In this document: piece by piece, positions 1 through 10,640 of the stretch
Layout of the letters: every line of letters starts with the position of its first letter
Position numbering within the stretch: the stretch's first letter is position 1
NCBI GenBank assembly: GCA_965240325.2
Contig: OZ251228.1
Location: 1-64,000, forward strand
DNA from: Rebecca billardiae RCC1528
Lineage: Eukaryota > Haptophyta
Direction of reading: 5' to 3'
DNA length: 64,000 bases
The notes under the pieces: model-generated
What the model was told of the DNA's origin: nothing
The model's input: only the letters and a program-made list of their open reading frames with translations
Databases searched by the model: none
Translations under genes and position numbers: made by a program

Positions 1-17
1 TTGACTGTAGCGAGTAT

Positions 18-72
<55 letters not shown>

Positions 73-251
73 CCCTAACCCTAACCCTAACCCTAACCCT
101 AACCCTAACCCTAACCCCTAACCCTAACCCTAACCCTAACCCTAACCCTAACCCTAACCCTAACCCTAACCCCTAACCCTAACACCCTAACCCTAACCCT
201 AACCCTAACCCTAACCCTAACCCTAACCCTAACCCTAACCCTAACCCTAAC

Positions 252-282
<31 letters not shown>

Positions 283-313
283 CCCTAACCCTAACCCTAA
301 CCCTAACCCTAAC

Positions 314-394
<81 letters not shown>

Positions 395-1032
395 CCCTAA
401 CCCTAACCCTAACCCCTAACCCTAACCCCTAACCCTAACCCTAACCCTAACCCTAACCCTAACCCTAACCCTAACCCTAACCCTAACCCTAACCCTAACC
501 CTAACCCTAACCCTAACCCTAACCCTAACCCTAACCCTAACCCTAACCCTAACCCTAACCCTAACCCTAACCCTAACCCCTAACCCTAACCCTAACCCTA
601 ACCCCTAACCCTAACCCTAACCCTAACCCTAACCCTAACCCTAACCCCTAACCCTAACCCCTAACCCTAACCCTAACCCTAACCCTAACCCTAACCCTAA
701 CCCTAACCCTAACCCTAACCCTAACCCTAACCCTAACCCTAACCCTAACCCTAACCCTAACCCTAACCCTAACCCTAACCCTAACCCTAACCCTAACCCT
801 AACCCTAACCCTAACCCTAACCCTAACCCTAACCCTAACCCTAACCCTAACCCTAACCCTAACCCTAACCCTAACCCTAACCCTAACCCTAACCCTAACC
901 CTAACCCTAACCCTAACCCTAACCCTAACCCTAACCCTAACCCTAACCCTAACCCTAACCCTAACCCTAACCCTAACCCTAACCCTAACCCTAACCCTAA
1001 CCCTAACCCTAACCCTAACCCTAACCCTAACC

Positions 1033-1070
<38 letters not shown>

Positions 1071-1392
1071 CTAACCCTAACCCTAACCCTAACCCTAACC
1101 CTAACCCTAACCCTAACCCCTAACCCTAACCCCTAACCCTAACCCTAACCCTAACCCTAACCCTAACCCTAACCCTAACCCCTAACCTAACCCTAACCCT
1201 AACCCTAACCCTAACCCTAACCCTAACCCTAACCCTAACCCCTAACCCTAACCCTAACCCTAACCCTAACCCTAACCCTAACCCTAACCCTAACCCTAAC
1301 CCTAACCCCTAACCCTAACCCTAACCCTAACCCTAACCCTAACCCTAACCCTAACCCTAACCCTAACCCTAACCCTAACCCTAACCCTAACC

Positions 1393-1433
<41 letters not shown>

Positions 1434-1527
1434 CCCCTAACCCCTAACCCTAACCCTAACCCTAACCCTAACCCTAACCCTAACCCTAACCCTAACCCTA
1501 ACCCTAACCCTAACCCTAACCCTAACC
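18..1527. repeat. Telomere repeat array (CCCTAA)n
   Basis: About 250 copies of CCCTAA run inward from the left edge, as expected for the C-rich strand at the left end of a chromosome. This corresponds to the TTAGGG telomere type. Variant units are scattered through it: CCCTAAA, CCCCTAA, one CACCCTAA near 183 and one CCTAA near 1188. The first 17 bases of the window are not telomeric and could be a sequencing or assembly remnant. Open reading frames crossing this array are artefacts. Confidence 0.97.
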
Positions 1528-1588
1528 TCGTGGTTAGGGTTAGGGTCGTGGTTAGGGTTAGGGTTAGGGTGGTGGTTAGGGTCGCCGG
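1528..1588. repeat. Inverted telomere-like repeats (TTAGGG) after the array
   Basis: Immediately after the CCCTAA array the unit appears in the opposite orientation: GGTTAGGG blocks interrupted by TCGTGG and GGTGG. The two orientations therefore meet head to head around 1527-1533. A closely similar block stands at 2019-2046, before the second foldback copy. Confidence 0.9.
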
Positions 1589-1602
1589 TACTAAAATGAG
1601 AA

Positions 1603-1715
1603 TTTCTCGAGATTGACCGAACCGATTTCAACGAGACTTGGGCTCTGCCATGGAAATGGGAAGGGCTAGGGGCCCTCCAATTTTGAGGGGATTCGGCTCG
1701 GTCAATCTCGAGAAA
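1603..1715. repeat. Foldback element, copy 1
   Basis: A 113-bp segment is bounded by an 18-nt perfect inverted repeat, TTTCTCGAGATTGACCGA at 1603-1620 and its complement at 1698-1715. With mismatches the arms extend to about 24 nt. A near-identical copy lies at 2067-2179. In both copies the flanks are also shared: GGTCGCC upstream and ACATACTTCTAACC downstream. It may be a very small MITE or simply a subtelomeric repeat; no coding capacity is evident. Confidence 0.8.
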
Positions 1716-1733
1716 ACATACTTCTAACCTAAC

Positions 1734-1860
1734 AATGTACACTTCCGAATGTACAATGTACATTCCAAATGTACAATGTACACTTCCGAATGTACAATGT
1801 ACATTCCAAATGTACAATGTACATTCCAAATGTACAATGTACATTCCAAATGTACAATGT
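1734..1860. repeat. 20-bp tandem repeat rich in TGTACA
   Basis: Roughly six copies of a 20-bp unit (TGTACAATGTACATTCCAAA), with ACTTCCG variants of 21 bp in the first copies. The unit contains overlapping TGTACA/TGTACATT palindromic cores. It lies between the two foldback copies. Confidence 0.9.
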
Positions 1861-2046
1861 GAGGGTGAGGGTAAGGGTTAGGGCGCAGGTAAGGGTTAGG
1901 GCGCAGGTAAGGGTTAGGGCGCAGGTAAGGGTTAGGGCGCAGGTAAGGGTTAGGGCGCAGGTAAGGGTTAGGGCGCAGGTAAGGGTTAGGGCGCAGGTTA
2001 GGGTTAGGGCGCAGGTAAGGGTTAGGGTTAGGGTGGTGGTTAGGGT
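1861..2046. repeat. 18-bp degenerate telomere satellite
   Basis: Eight or nine copies of GCAGGTAAGGGTTAGGGC, then plain GTTAGGG units. Each 18-bp unit contains a TTAGGG core in the orientation opposite to the terminal array, so this looks like a subtelomeric satellite derived from telomere repeat. Confidence 0.9.
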
Positions 2047-2066
2047 CGCCAGTACTAAAATGAGAA

Positions 2067-2179
2067 TTTCTCGAGATTGAACGAACTGATTTCAACGAGA
2101 CTTGGGCTCTGCCATGGAAATGGGAGGGGCTAAGGGCCCTCCAATTTTGAGAGAATTTGGCTCGGTCAATCTCGAGAAA
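2067..2179. repeat. Foldback element, copy 2
   Basis: Second copy of the 113-bp foldback at 1603-1715. The left arm 2067-2084 differs by one base (ACCGA to AACGA) and the right arm 2162-2179 is identical. Internal differences are few, implying a recent segmental duplication of the foldback with its flanking telomere-like block. Confidence 0.8.
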
Positions 2180-2193
2180 ACATACTTCTAACC

Positions 2194-3186
2194 AGACTTT
2201 ATACATTGCTGTATCATATGGGGTTTTGTTCCTTGGAAACAAAGTGCGAGCGGCAGCCAGCGCTCGGGCCGAGCGCGCGGCAGGACTGGCCGACGCGCCG
2301 ACTGCGAGCGGCGCAGCCACCGTGGCAGCTTGGAAGGCGCAGCTCGAGAGCTGCCAAGCCGCACGAGAGCAAGGCACGAAGCACCATCGTGCAGAGGGCA
2401 TCGCGAAGATGCGGGCCGGAAACAGCTGCAGCCATCATGCCAGTGGGCACTTCCGAAGGGCGTTCGCTGCGAGTGAGCGAGAGGCACTGGACTGCGTCGG
2501 TTCGCTCGGCGCCTGATGATAAAACCCAGTTCACCAATTGGCCGTCCTGTGCCGCCGCCAACCTTGCCTATTTGCCTAAGGCCCAGGAGCATCACAGCGA
2601 GTAGGTTGTTCGGGGTCGTTGTGCGAGCGCACAGAGCAGGCTCGAAAGTCCTTCGTGGCACGAGAAGAGGGTGGCCAAGATGGCAGCCGGACTTGAGCTC
2701 GGCCGCCTGGCTCGGGCCGAATGGCAGGCAGGTGTTGATACGACGCATTGCGCTCCCACCGTCCTCTTAGACAATCATAGTTATTATTGTGCCAATAACC
2801 CCACATATATATTAATATATATGCATCATCAGCATATCGGATATTATAAAGTAGCTGCGGCTAGTGCCTAATGAGTAATGGTCAGGTGACTGTCACTCAG
2901 AACAACATCAATATATGCAGGTACGTACATCCCCATAATTATATTATTTACAAATGATGGGAATCCGAAGAAGGCTTTTTCAGTGATGGCGAAAATGGGT
3001 CTAATGCTGCGGAAACTCAAAGTCAAAGGGCTGCGTGGATGCGGGCGCAGACTCAGCGTCCGACTCGCCGTCGGAGTCGCCAGCGGCACCGCCGGCGCCG
3101 TCGTCGCCATCGTCGTCGGCACAATCGTCATCAGCGTCATCGCCGCCCGTCGCGGATGAGCTGCAGGTGGGGGAGGACTGCTGCTC
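2194..3186. other. Subtelomeric DNA without supportable gene
   Basis: Mixed-composition DNA, including an AT-richer patch near 2775-3000. Short reading frames occur on both strands. One on the minus strand (3001-3240) is rich in Asp/Gly/Ala, but nothing matches a family I know and no splice structure links the frames. I see no gene here. Confidence 0.6.
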
Positions 3187-3455
3187 GTTAAATATCCAAT
3201 TTTCGAGGTGGGCGTCGCACCCGGCGTGGACGGGTGAATAATCCGCTGCCCCCTCGCGTGCGATCAGCCCTGGGGGTGCCCTCGGCGGCGCACGCGGGCG
3301 CAGGCCATTATTCATTAGTATTCAGCCGGCGCGCGCCGCACCGCGCCTGCGGCGGCCAGCCTGGCGGTTATAAAAATCCGATTTTCGAGCAGAGCGTCGC
3401 ACCCGGCGTGGACGGATGAATAATGCGCTGCCCCCTCGCGTGCGATCAGCCATGC
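3187..3455. repeat. Tandem duplication of about 80 bp, 180 bp apart
   Basis: Two diverged copies, about 3187-3273 and 3367-3452. They share ATTTTCGAG, GCGTCGCACCCGGCGTGGAC, TGAATAAT and CGCTGCCCCCTCGCGTGCGA. The minus-strand reading frame stays open through both copies (each encodes LIAREGAA and HAGCDA). This is weak evidence that it was once coding; in this GC-rich DNA, long open frames also arise by chance. Confidence 0.7.
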
Positions 3456-6400
3456 AGCGAGGTGGAGCAGCTTCCGCATCGCCGTCAGCTGAAGTCTCAC
3501 GCGAACCGCCGCGTAGGCACGCCCCAGCCACCACAGCTGGCGAGCCGACCGTGGGCGCGCGCCGCGCTGCGAACTGGCGCGCCTAGCGCGGGATGACGCA
3601 CGTGGACACGCCCGACTGACGTCTCGACCGCCACGCGCCACGGCAACGGACGGCCGCTCCCTCGAAGCGAGGCGCGTGCGCGAGCAGCGGCACCCAGCAG
3701 CGTGCGCAGCACGGCAGTGATGGCGCGCAGTGGAGGCAGCTCTGACGAGGTGTAAGATGGGGGTGCGGGGGCGGGGGCGGGCTGGGCCGGTGCGTTGCGC
3801 TGGACACGACCGCTGCTCGCCGCCGCGATGATCGCGCTCGACAGTGCTTCGACAGTGCTCGTCGCGGCCGCCGCTGCAAGGCGCGCCCGCTCCTTCGACG
3901 TGAGGCGCGCGCGCGCCCGGCCGCACCGCAGTGGGACGGCCGTGCGCAGATGAGCTGGCGCTCACGCGCAATGAGGAGCGCCCTGATGCTTGCCGCGCGC
4001 TCACTACGCGGCCCACCAGGCGCAGGCTTGACGGAGGGTAAGATGGGGGGCCGGGGCGGGGGCAGCATCGACCGGTGCGAGGCGCTGGGCCGGCTGCGGC
4101 GCTCCACATCCGCAGCGCCCGGCCGCGCGGCCCGCCTCCCCGGCGCGGCCCAGCCAGCAGCGCTCGGCGGTAGCTGCCACAGCAGCAGCACCCGGCAGGC
4201 GCCGCCGCGCGCGCCGCGCGATCTGCCCGGGCACGGAGCGGTAGCCTCGGTGCCGCAGGAGCGTGCGCGGCGGGGCGAGGGCTCACGCGACAAGTTCCAC
4301 CGCGCAAGAGCCGTGCAATCGGCAGCCGTGACGCGTCGCCAGGCGCGGCCGCGCTCCCTCCCTGACTGGGCAGCCCTTCTGCACGCTGTGATGCCCTCGC
4401 GGGCGTGGCCCGTTCACCCACCAACTCGGCCATCCAAGGGGCCAGATTGCCCGCGCACAGCCATGCTGTGCTGCGCCACGCGAAGCGCAACAGCACCTAG
4501 CCAGCCACAACGGCACAAGCCAGCTGCAGGTTTAGCAGAGAGAGGTGGCATATCACTCACACTGGCATTGCCACCTCTCTCGGCTGCAGTTGCTGAGTGG
4601 TCCGCGGGACACTCGCAGGCCGCGCTGCGACAGAGACCACAAATGGCGGTGGTGTGGCGACGCGGGCGATGGCTGCTGATTCGACGGTGTGCACAAAGCA
4701 TCAGCCAAAGCTCGTCGATAGACGCCCGCCATCGCCGCCTGCCCGAACCGCCCGGCGCGGCTTTCGGACGGCCCGCGCCGCTCGCCGGAGGCAGGTCGGA
4801 TGGCGAGTGAGACGGGGCTGGGACAGATACGCACCTTGGGCTCGTGCGAGGCGCAGGGGCGGATACGGCGCTCCACGTACGCGCCTCCAGGCGCACGACC
4901 GCCTCGTCCGACGCGGGCTCGCGCCCATCTTGCGCCGCGGGATGCAGACTCGTGGGGAGAGGCCATGCTGATTCGCGCGCAGCCGCGACCAACGGTCGTC
5001 GGTGACGACTGACGTCGCGAAAAAAAGATTACCAACGCCGATATTCCAGGCGAGGGAATTCATCAGGGAAAAGTCAACTGGGCCTCGGAAGCCAGCATGG
5101 CGGCGCCGCTTCCCGGCCGTCCGTCGGAGGGCGGCTCTCGTGCGCGTCGCGTGCGCGCGCACGGCGGCCCAGTGGTGCGCGAGAGGATCCACGCGCCGTC
5201 GAAGCACGCGCCCGGAGCGCCTCGGTCAGCTCACCACGTCCCACGCGCTGCCATCGCGACAGTGCGCGGCGGCGCGAGCGCACCGCCACTCCCCTCGCTC
5301 GGCCGCGCGCGGCCGCGCGGGTGCACTGCCGAGCGGTCGAGCGCGCGTACTGGGGGGATGCACTCGCGTTTCCGTCGCTTGCACGACGCCGCACAGTGCG
5401 CGGTGCCCGTCAGCAACGCGTGAACAGCTGCCAAGTCTGCGCGCAGAGCTCGGCCGCGGCGTGCGCGGCCGTTCAACATGTAGACTGCTCTTCTGCTGCT
5501 CTCCACTGCCGACCCGCGCTGACCGCGCTCGGGTGTGCTCGTCTCGATCACCACGTGCACGCGTGCCTGTAAGGGGCGGCCGCGCCTTCGACGTGAGGGG
5601 CGTGCGCGACCAGCGGCATGCAGCAGCTGCGCGTAGGCCGCTCGGGGCCGTGATGGCGCGCACCAGAGGCAGCTCGGACGAGGTGGAGGATGGGGGCGCG
5701 GGGGCGGGGGCAAGCTCAGATAGTGCGCGGCGCCAGCCACGTACGCGGCGCGCTCCCGCCACGCCGCCGCCGAGCAGCACGCGCTGCGGTCGCCCGGCTG
5801 GCTCGCACCGCCCCACGCGCGGCCGTCGCGCCCGCGCGGGCGCGCGATGGACAGCCCGCGACGGCAGCGCGCGCTGCCCCAGGCCCAGCATCGGTGGCTC
5901 GAGGTCGTCGCGTGCGCCCTCGTGCGGGTAGCCCGGGGGGGCCCACGCCTCGCGCTCGGCTTGACCGCCGCGTGCTGCGCCGCGGCTCATCGTACCTCGC
6001 CGGCCGGAAGGCAGAGGCCAGCAGCTGCCGCGTGGTCGGCACGCCGTGCGCAGGGTGCACGGCAACTGGCGACTATACTACAAATGGCGGCGGCGGGCGC
6101 GGGTGCGGGCGAAGGCTGCTTGGCTAGACTACGCACACGGCGCGGCCAAGGCTCGCCAGCAGACGCCCGTCGTCGCTCGTCCGCCGCCCAACCCGCCATC
6201 CCCCGAGGCCGTCCGACTGCACGCGCTGAGGGCGGCCGGGCTGCCGGCCGGACCGAGCACTGGTGCTGAGTCTCACGCTGGCGCGGTGGCACAGGGGCTG
6301 GCCGTGTGACGTATGCCTCCAAGACGCATGCCTTCGCGTCTGGCACCGGAGGGCGCGCACGCGCCGAGCCCTGCGTGCTCGCCGCCGGCACGCGCAGGCG

Positions 6401-6860
6401 CTGGATCGACAAACCCGTGCGCAGTGCGCACGTGTGGCCGTTAGGCGGCCCTGCTGGCCTCCTGGTGTGCTCGAAGCCGCTCGGGCGGCGGATCAGCGCT
6501 AGCGGGCCGTACGTGCGCGGCGCGGCCCGCTCCGCAGGCTTGGAGGCGGCCTACTCGACCTAAATTGGACATCCAGCCCATCACCTGGGGTCTGCGCCCG
6601 CCCCCAGAGGCACCGCAGCGCCCTCGTGTGGCCGGTTGGCGGCCCGGCTGGCCTCCAGGCGTGCTCGGACCTTCTCGGGCGGCGGTTGAGGCGGATCAGC
6701 GCTACCTGGCAGTACGTGCGCGGCGCGGTCGGTTCCTCGCGCTTGGAGACCCCGAGTGAGCGGCAACCGCAAGGGCACTCCCAAAGACCAGCGTGATGGC
6801 CTGCCACAATGAGTGAGATCAGCTGCTGACGACTGGAGCCAGCAAGGCCACTCACGCACC
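3456..6860. repeat. Diverged dispersed subtelomeric repeats
   Basis: GC-rich DNA built from diverged repeated blocks. One block, recognisable by AAGATGGGGG followed by GAGGCGCTGGGCCGGCTGCG, is at about 4040-4120 and again at 9187-9260, with weaker versions near 3755, 4800 and 5690. The stretch 3481-3600 resembles the satellite units at 9.5-10.6 kb (GTCAGCTGA, CTCACGCGAA, GGCGAGCCGACCG). Reading frames of 100-390 codons occur in all six frames without conserved motifs, so I call no genes. Confidence 0.6.
4538..4581. repeat. Perfect 13-nt inverted repeat (hairpin)
   Basis: GAGAGAGGTGGCA at 4538-4550 pairs perfectly with 4569-4581 around an 18-nt loop. GCTGCAG-like sequence outside the arms extends it imperfectly. 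It could fold into a hairpin of roughly 60 nt if transcribed; no function is shown. Confidence 0.7.
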
Positions 6861-6949
6861 GCTCTCACCTCTGCCCGGTGGTTCGGAGCCGCCCGACACA
6901 CATGCTCGACGGCCAGCGAGCGCTCGCCCGAGAGCGGGCCCTGCGCGAC
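6861..6949. repeat. Dispersed repeat, copy 1
   Basis: An 89-bp block beginning GCTCTCACCT and containing GGTTCGGAGCCGCC and CTCGACGGCCAGCGAGCGCT. Further copies lie at 8551-8639 and 8747-8811 in the same orientation with few differences. Confidence 0.85.
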
Positions 6950-7790
6950 GACGACCGTCCCTACGCACCAATTTGATATATCCCCTCTTAGACCACAGTG
7001 TCTAACGAGAACTTTAGTCGGGCCAACCGTCGGCGGCCCTTGGCAACATGGCCATTGACGGCCGGTAGAGGCCGGCAGTAAGGCAGGATCCAGGCGGAGG
7101 CTCTCACCAGAGTTGGCGGCGCCGCGCGCGCCGCGCGCGCGCGCAAGGAGAGACACCATTCGGATCGTAGCTGGCAGCCAAGGGCCCAGTAGGCAGCCGA
7201 ACGCGTGAGGCCTCGGAGAGAGGTAGCTGGCAAATGGAACATCCAGGACGTACAAACGTACACGGATGCAGCCGTACGGGCAATACGTATGATGCAGAGG
7301 TACACTGTCGCGCGACAGGAAGAGTGTGAAGTACGATCAGTCATCGCCGCCGCGCGCGCGCGCGCGCGCCAGTGCAGAAGGGAGAGGACAGGCGGAGCCG
7401 GGACCAAACGCGGAGCCCACGAAGGCAGAGGCTCGTGCGACACACGAGGATCACACGCCGCACGAGGACCGTGGCCGGGTGCGGCCCCCGAGCAGCGGGC
7501 AGAGGCGACCTATCGACGGTCGCCACACCGAGTGGCAGCCATTTCGTCCTGCGGCGAAGTCTTGCGGCCGGGCGCGCCTCCTGCGCCGCGCCCCTGGCGC
7601 GGAGCGTGGACGGGCGCAGGTTTGCGCCTCGCGCCGGCGCATCTTGGGCTCAAGCCCGTCGAAGAGCACGTGTTTGCGTCGCGCTTCGAAGGAGGGGGTT
7701 GGCAGCTCTTGTGGAGGAGGGCTCGGCGCAAGTCGAGCAAGGGTCGCCTCCTTCCACAGGAATCAAAGCTCTTTCCCGCCCACCCGCCCG

Positions 7791-8260
7791 CACGCATTTA
7801 TTTTCGTTGTTACGGGATTCCATCAACCCGAATAAACAGGGCAGCGGTGCTTCTTTTCCGGCGAGCAAGCCGAGCCTGTTGAAGCCAATGAAAACGGCTT
7901 CAACAACCATCCTTGTTAACCAACGGACCGACGACAATTGGGGAATCGTTGTCTGTTGCCCAAGGTATCCACAGTCAGTGGGTCCCTGGCAAAAGACAAT
8001 GACGAACAAGCATATACTATCGCTTACTTCAGCGGTGACCATGGAGTCCGACTCTGCCCCAAAGAAAGCGGACGAATCATCGGATGGAACATTGCTGGTT
8101 CGGCATCAACATCAATATCAAGACTAGACCGCCCACAAGTTCAGAGACACTGTAACTTGCTTGAACAAACATTGGGCTCACCAATCGACCACTCCCGCGA
8201 AGCCGAGGTCAAATGTACAAACGTTGATGAACCTCGTCTCGCGGTGAGCCTCTGCTTTCT
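7791..8260. other. Lower-GC island with fragmentary open frames
   Basis: About 470 bp of visibly lower GC than its surroundings, with codon-like composition. One plus-strand frame runs from about 7840 to 8125 (containing MKTASTTILVNQRTDD); another runs 7938-8300 (containing NDEQAYTIAYFSGDHG and GRIIGWNIAG). Neither matches a family I recognise. The composition suggests an inserted or decayed sequence such as an old mobile-element remnant, but that is inference. Confidence 0.35.
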
Positions 8261-8550
8261 GCTTGCTCGCGTAAGGAGATGGCGGAGGCAAAGCCACTAA
8301 CAATAACAAGGGCGCTCGGGCTGAAAGGCCCGGGCGTCCGCCCCCACACTCGTTCCGGTCGGGGGCCGCACATTAAAGCAAGGACGCAGTGGGGGGAGCG
8401 GGAACTTAGGCGCGCGCGCGCGCGCGCGCGGTAGTTTGCCAGCTGAGGACTAGCAGTGTTATTCTATCCGACTAAATAACTGCCACTCGCCCGGGCCCCG
8501 CCGAGCGCGCGCGGCCGGTATGTGACCAAAGCGAGGCCACACACGCCGCC

Positions 8551-8639
8551 GCTCTCACCTCTACCCGGCGGTTCGGAGCCGCCCAGTACATATGCTCGAC
8601 GGCCAGCGAGCGCTCGCTCGAGAGCGGGCCCTGCGTGAC
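8551..8639. repeat. Dispersed repeat, copy 2
   Basis: Second copy of the block described at 6861-6949, about 90% identical by eye and extending through AGAGCGGGCCCTGCG. Confidence 0.85.
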
Positions 8640-8746
8640 CGCCTCCTTGCGCACGTGTTTGCTCTCACACTCACTCGCCGGCCACGCCGAGCGCGCGCGC
8701 TGCGGCCTGTATGTAGTGACCAGAGCCAAGCAGCCACGCACGCGCG

Positions 8747-8811
8747 GCTCTCACCTCTACCCGGCGGTTCGGAGCCGCCCAGCACATATGCTCGACGGCC
8801 AGCGAGCGCTC
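8747..8811. repeat. Dispersed repeat, copy 3 (short)
   Basis: Third copy of the 6861-6949 block, truncated after CCAGCGAGCGCT. It lies 200 bp from copy 2, so this pair also forms a local tandem duplication. Confidence 0.85.
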
Positions 8812-9529
8812 ACGTGGCATCCCGCACCGGACCGCCGGCAGCTGCCGTCGAGTGTGGCAACGCACCGCCGGTGCAGGCAGCGTGGGCGTGGGCGCGCATG
8901 GGTCGGCCCGTCTCCGTATAGCACACCAGTGCCGCGCGCCAACCCCTCGCTTCTCATGCGCCGAGCGCGACGCCAGTCGACCGCCAGCCACCACGCACCT
9001 GCGCACCCGGCCACGCGCCCTTCACCGCATCCGCCGCGTGCCCTGCTGCTGCGCGTGCTTGGCATGCGCGGCGGGGGCAACCACCAGTCGGTCGGCGTTG
9101 GCCATCCAGCTCGCGCGCGCTCGGCGCGCCGCACTCGATTGCCGCTCACTATTCGCGCACCAGCAGGCGCAGTTTGGACGAAGAGCAAGATGGGGGGGCG
9201 GGGCGGGGGCAGCTTGGACCAGGGCGAGGCGCTGGGCCGGCTGCGGAGCTCCACGCCCGCAGCTTGGACCTGGCGTGCGCTTTGCATCGGGCCACTGAGC
9301 AGCACTTTGCGGGCGCCGCCGCGCGCGCGGAGCGCTCCGCTCGAGCGAGGCGCGGTCGTGGCAGCCTCGGTGCAGCAGGAGCGCGCGCGACTGAACGCGG
9401 GCTCACAAGTCCCAAAGGGCGAGAGCAGTGCCATCGGCAGCCCAAATGCGCTGCTCGGGGCTGCTGCTGCGCACTGCGCTCACACTCGTGCTGGGCCGCC
9501 CTCACCGCATGCGGGGATGCCCCAGCGGC

Positions 9530-10640
9530 CGCTGGATGGATCGGCGGGCTCTAGACGCGTTCCGGCCGACCAAGCCAACCGCCGTGACGGTTTCAGCCAC
9601 GCCGCCAGTCACACCAGTCAGAGCGGCCTCTGCGTCGCCGCCGACTGAAGCCACACGCGCACCGCCGCGCGGTCGCGCCCGCCACCACCGCCCGCGAGCC
9701 AACCGCGCGGGCGCGCCGTGCTGCGTATCAGTGCGCCAGAGCGGGATGAAGCGCGGGTGGATCGGCCTCTGGAGGCGCGCTCCGACCGACCGCGCTGACG
9801 CCCTCGAGGGTCAGCCACGCCGCTTGTCAGAGCGGACGCCGCCTCGCTGCGAACGGGGGCCTCACGTACACGGCTGCGCGGTCGCAGCGCCCAACCACAG
9901 CCGGCGAGCCGAGCGCGGGCGCGCGCCGCGCTGCGAATGAGTGCAACAAAGAGCAAGCGACTTGAAGCTCCGGGTGGATCAGCCTCTCGAGACGCGTTCC
10001 GACCGACGGAGCCGACCCCCTCAGACGGTCAGCCACGCTTCTTGTCAGGGCGGACGCTGCATCGCCGTCAGCTGAGGCCTCATCACGCCAACGGCCGCGC
10101 GGTCGCTGCATCCATCCGCCGCCCGCGAGCCGACCGCGGGCGCGCGCCGCGCTGCGAATCAGTACATGCACGCCAAATAAGCGAGTTGAAGCGCCGCGCG
10201 GTGGATCAGCCTCTAGAGACGCGTTCCGACCGACCGAGCCGACCCCCTGGCGACGGTCAGCCACGCCGCCGGTTAGAGCGGCGGACGCCGCCTCGCCACG
10301 AACTGATGACTACGAGGCCTCACGCGCACGGCCGCGCGGTCGCAGCATCCCGGAAGGCGGAACCACCGCTGTCGAGCCGACCGCGTGAGCGCCGCGCTGC
10401 GTGCGAATCCCGGATCACCGGCAGCAGAGTGCTGTCTCAGAGAGTGCACGTCACGACTACTACCGCAAAGCTAGCGCGAGTTCCGAGATTGGCGCCGCGG
10501 CGGCCCGGGTGGATCAGTCTCGATCCCGAACGAAAGACGCGTTCCGACCAGACCGAGCCGACCCCCTCGACGGTCGTCGGTCCGACGGTCAGCCACGCCG
10601 CTTGTCAGAGCGGACTCCGCCTCGCCGCGTAACTGACGCG
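9530..10640. repeat. Diverged tandem satellite, unit about 220-230 bp (last interval longer)
   Basis: About five successive units, marked by GACGCGTTCC-like sequence near 9551, 9770, 9990, 10220 and 10537. Each unit contains GACCGACCGAGCCGAC, GGTCAGCCACGCC, GAGCGGACGCCGCCTCGC, CGGCCGCGCGGTCGC and GCCGACCGCGGGCGCGC in that order. Units are diverged and differ in length. A related unit lies at 3481-3600. It looks like an old subtelomeric satellite; the open frames across it are not conserved between units. Confidence 0.8.

Noticed and set aside
1734-2046. CRISPR-like regular repeats
   Set aside because: Units are directly contiguous without unique spacers, and the genome is eukaryotic; these are satellites.
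1437-2401. Minus- and plus-strand frames across the telomere and satellites
   Set aside because: They translate the repeat units themselves (RVRVRV, NPNPNP, TMYIPN).
3315-5931. Several 200-390 codon frames in the subtelomere
   Set aside because: Arg/Ala/Pro-rich, overlapping each other on both strands, not conserved between repeat copies, and without motifs or splice structure.
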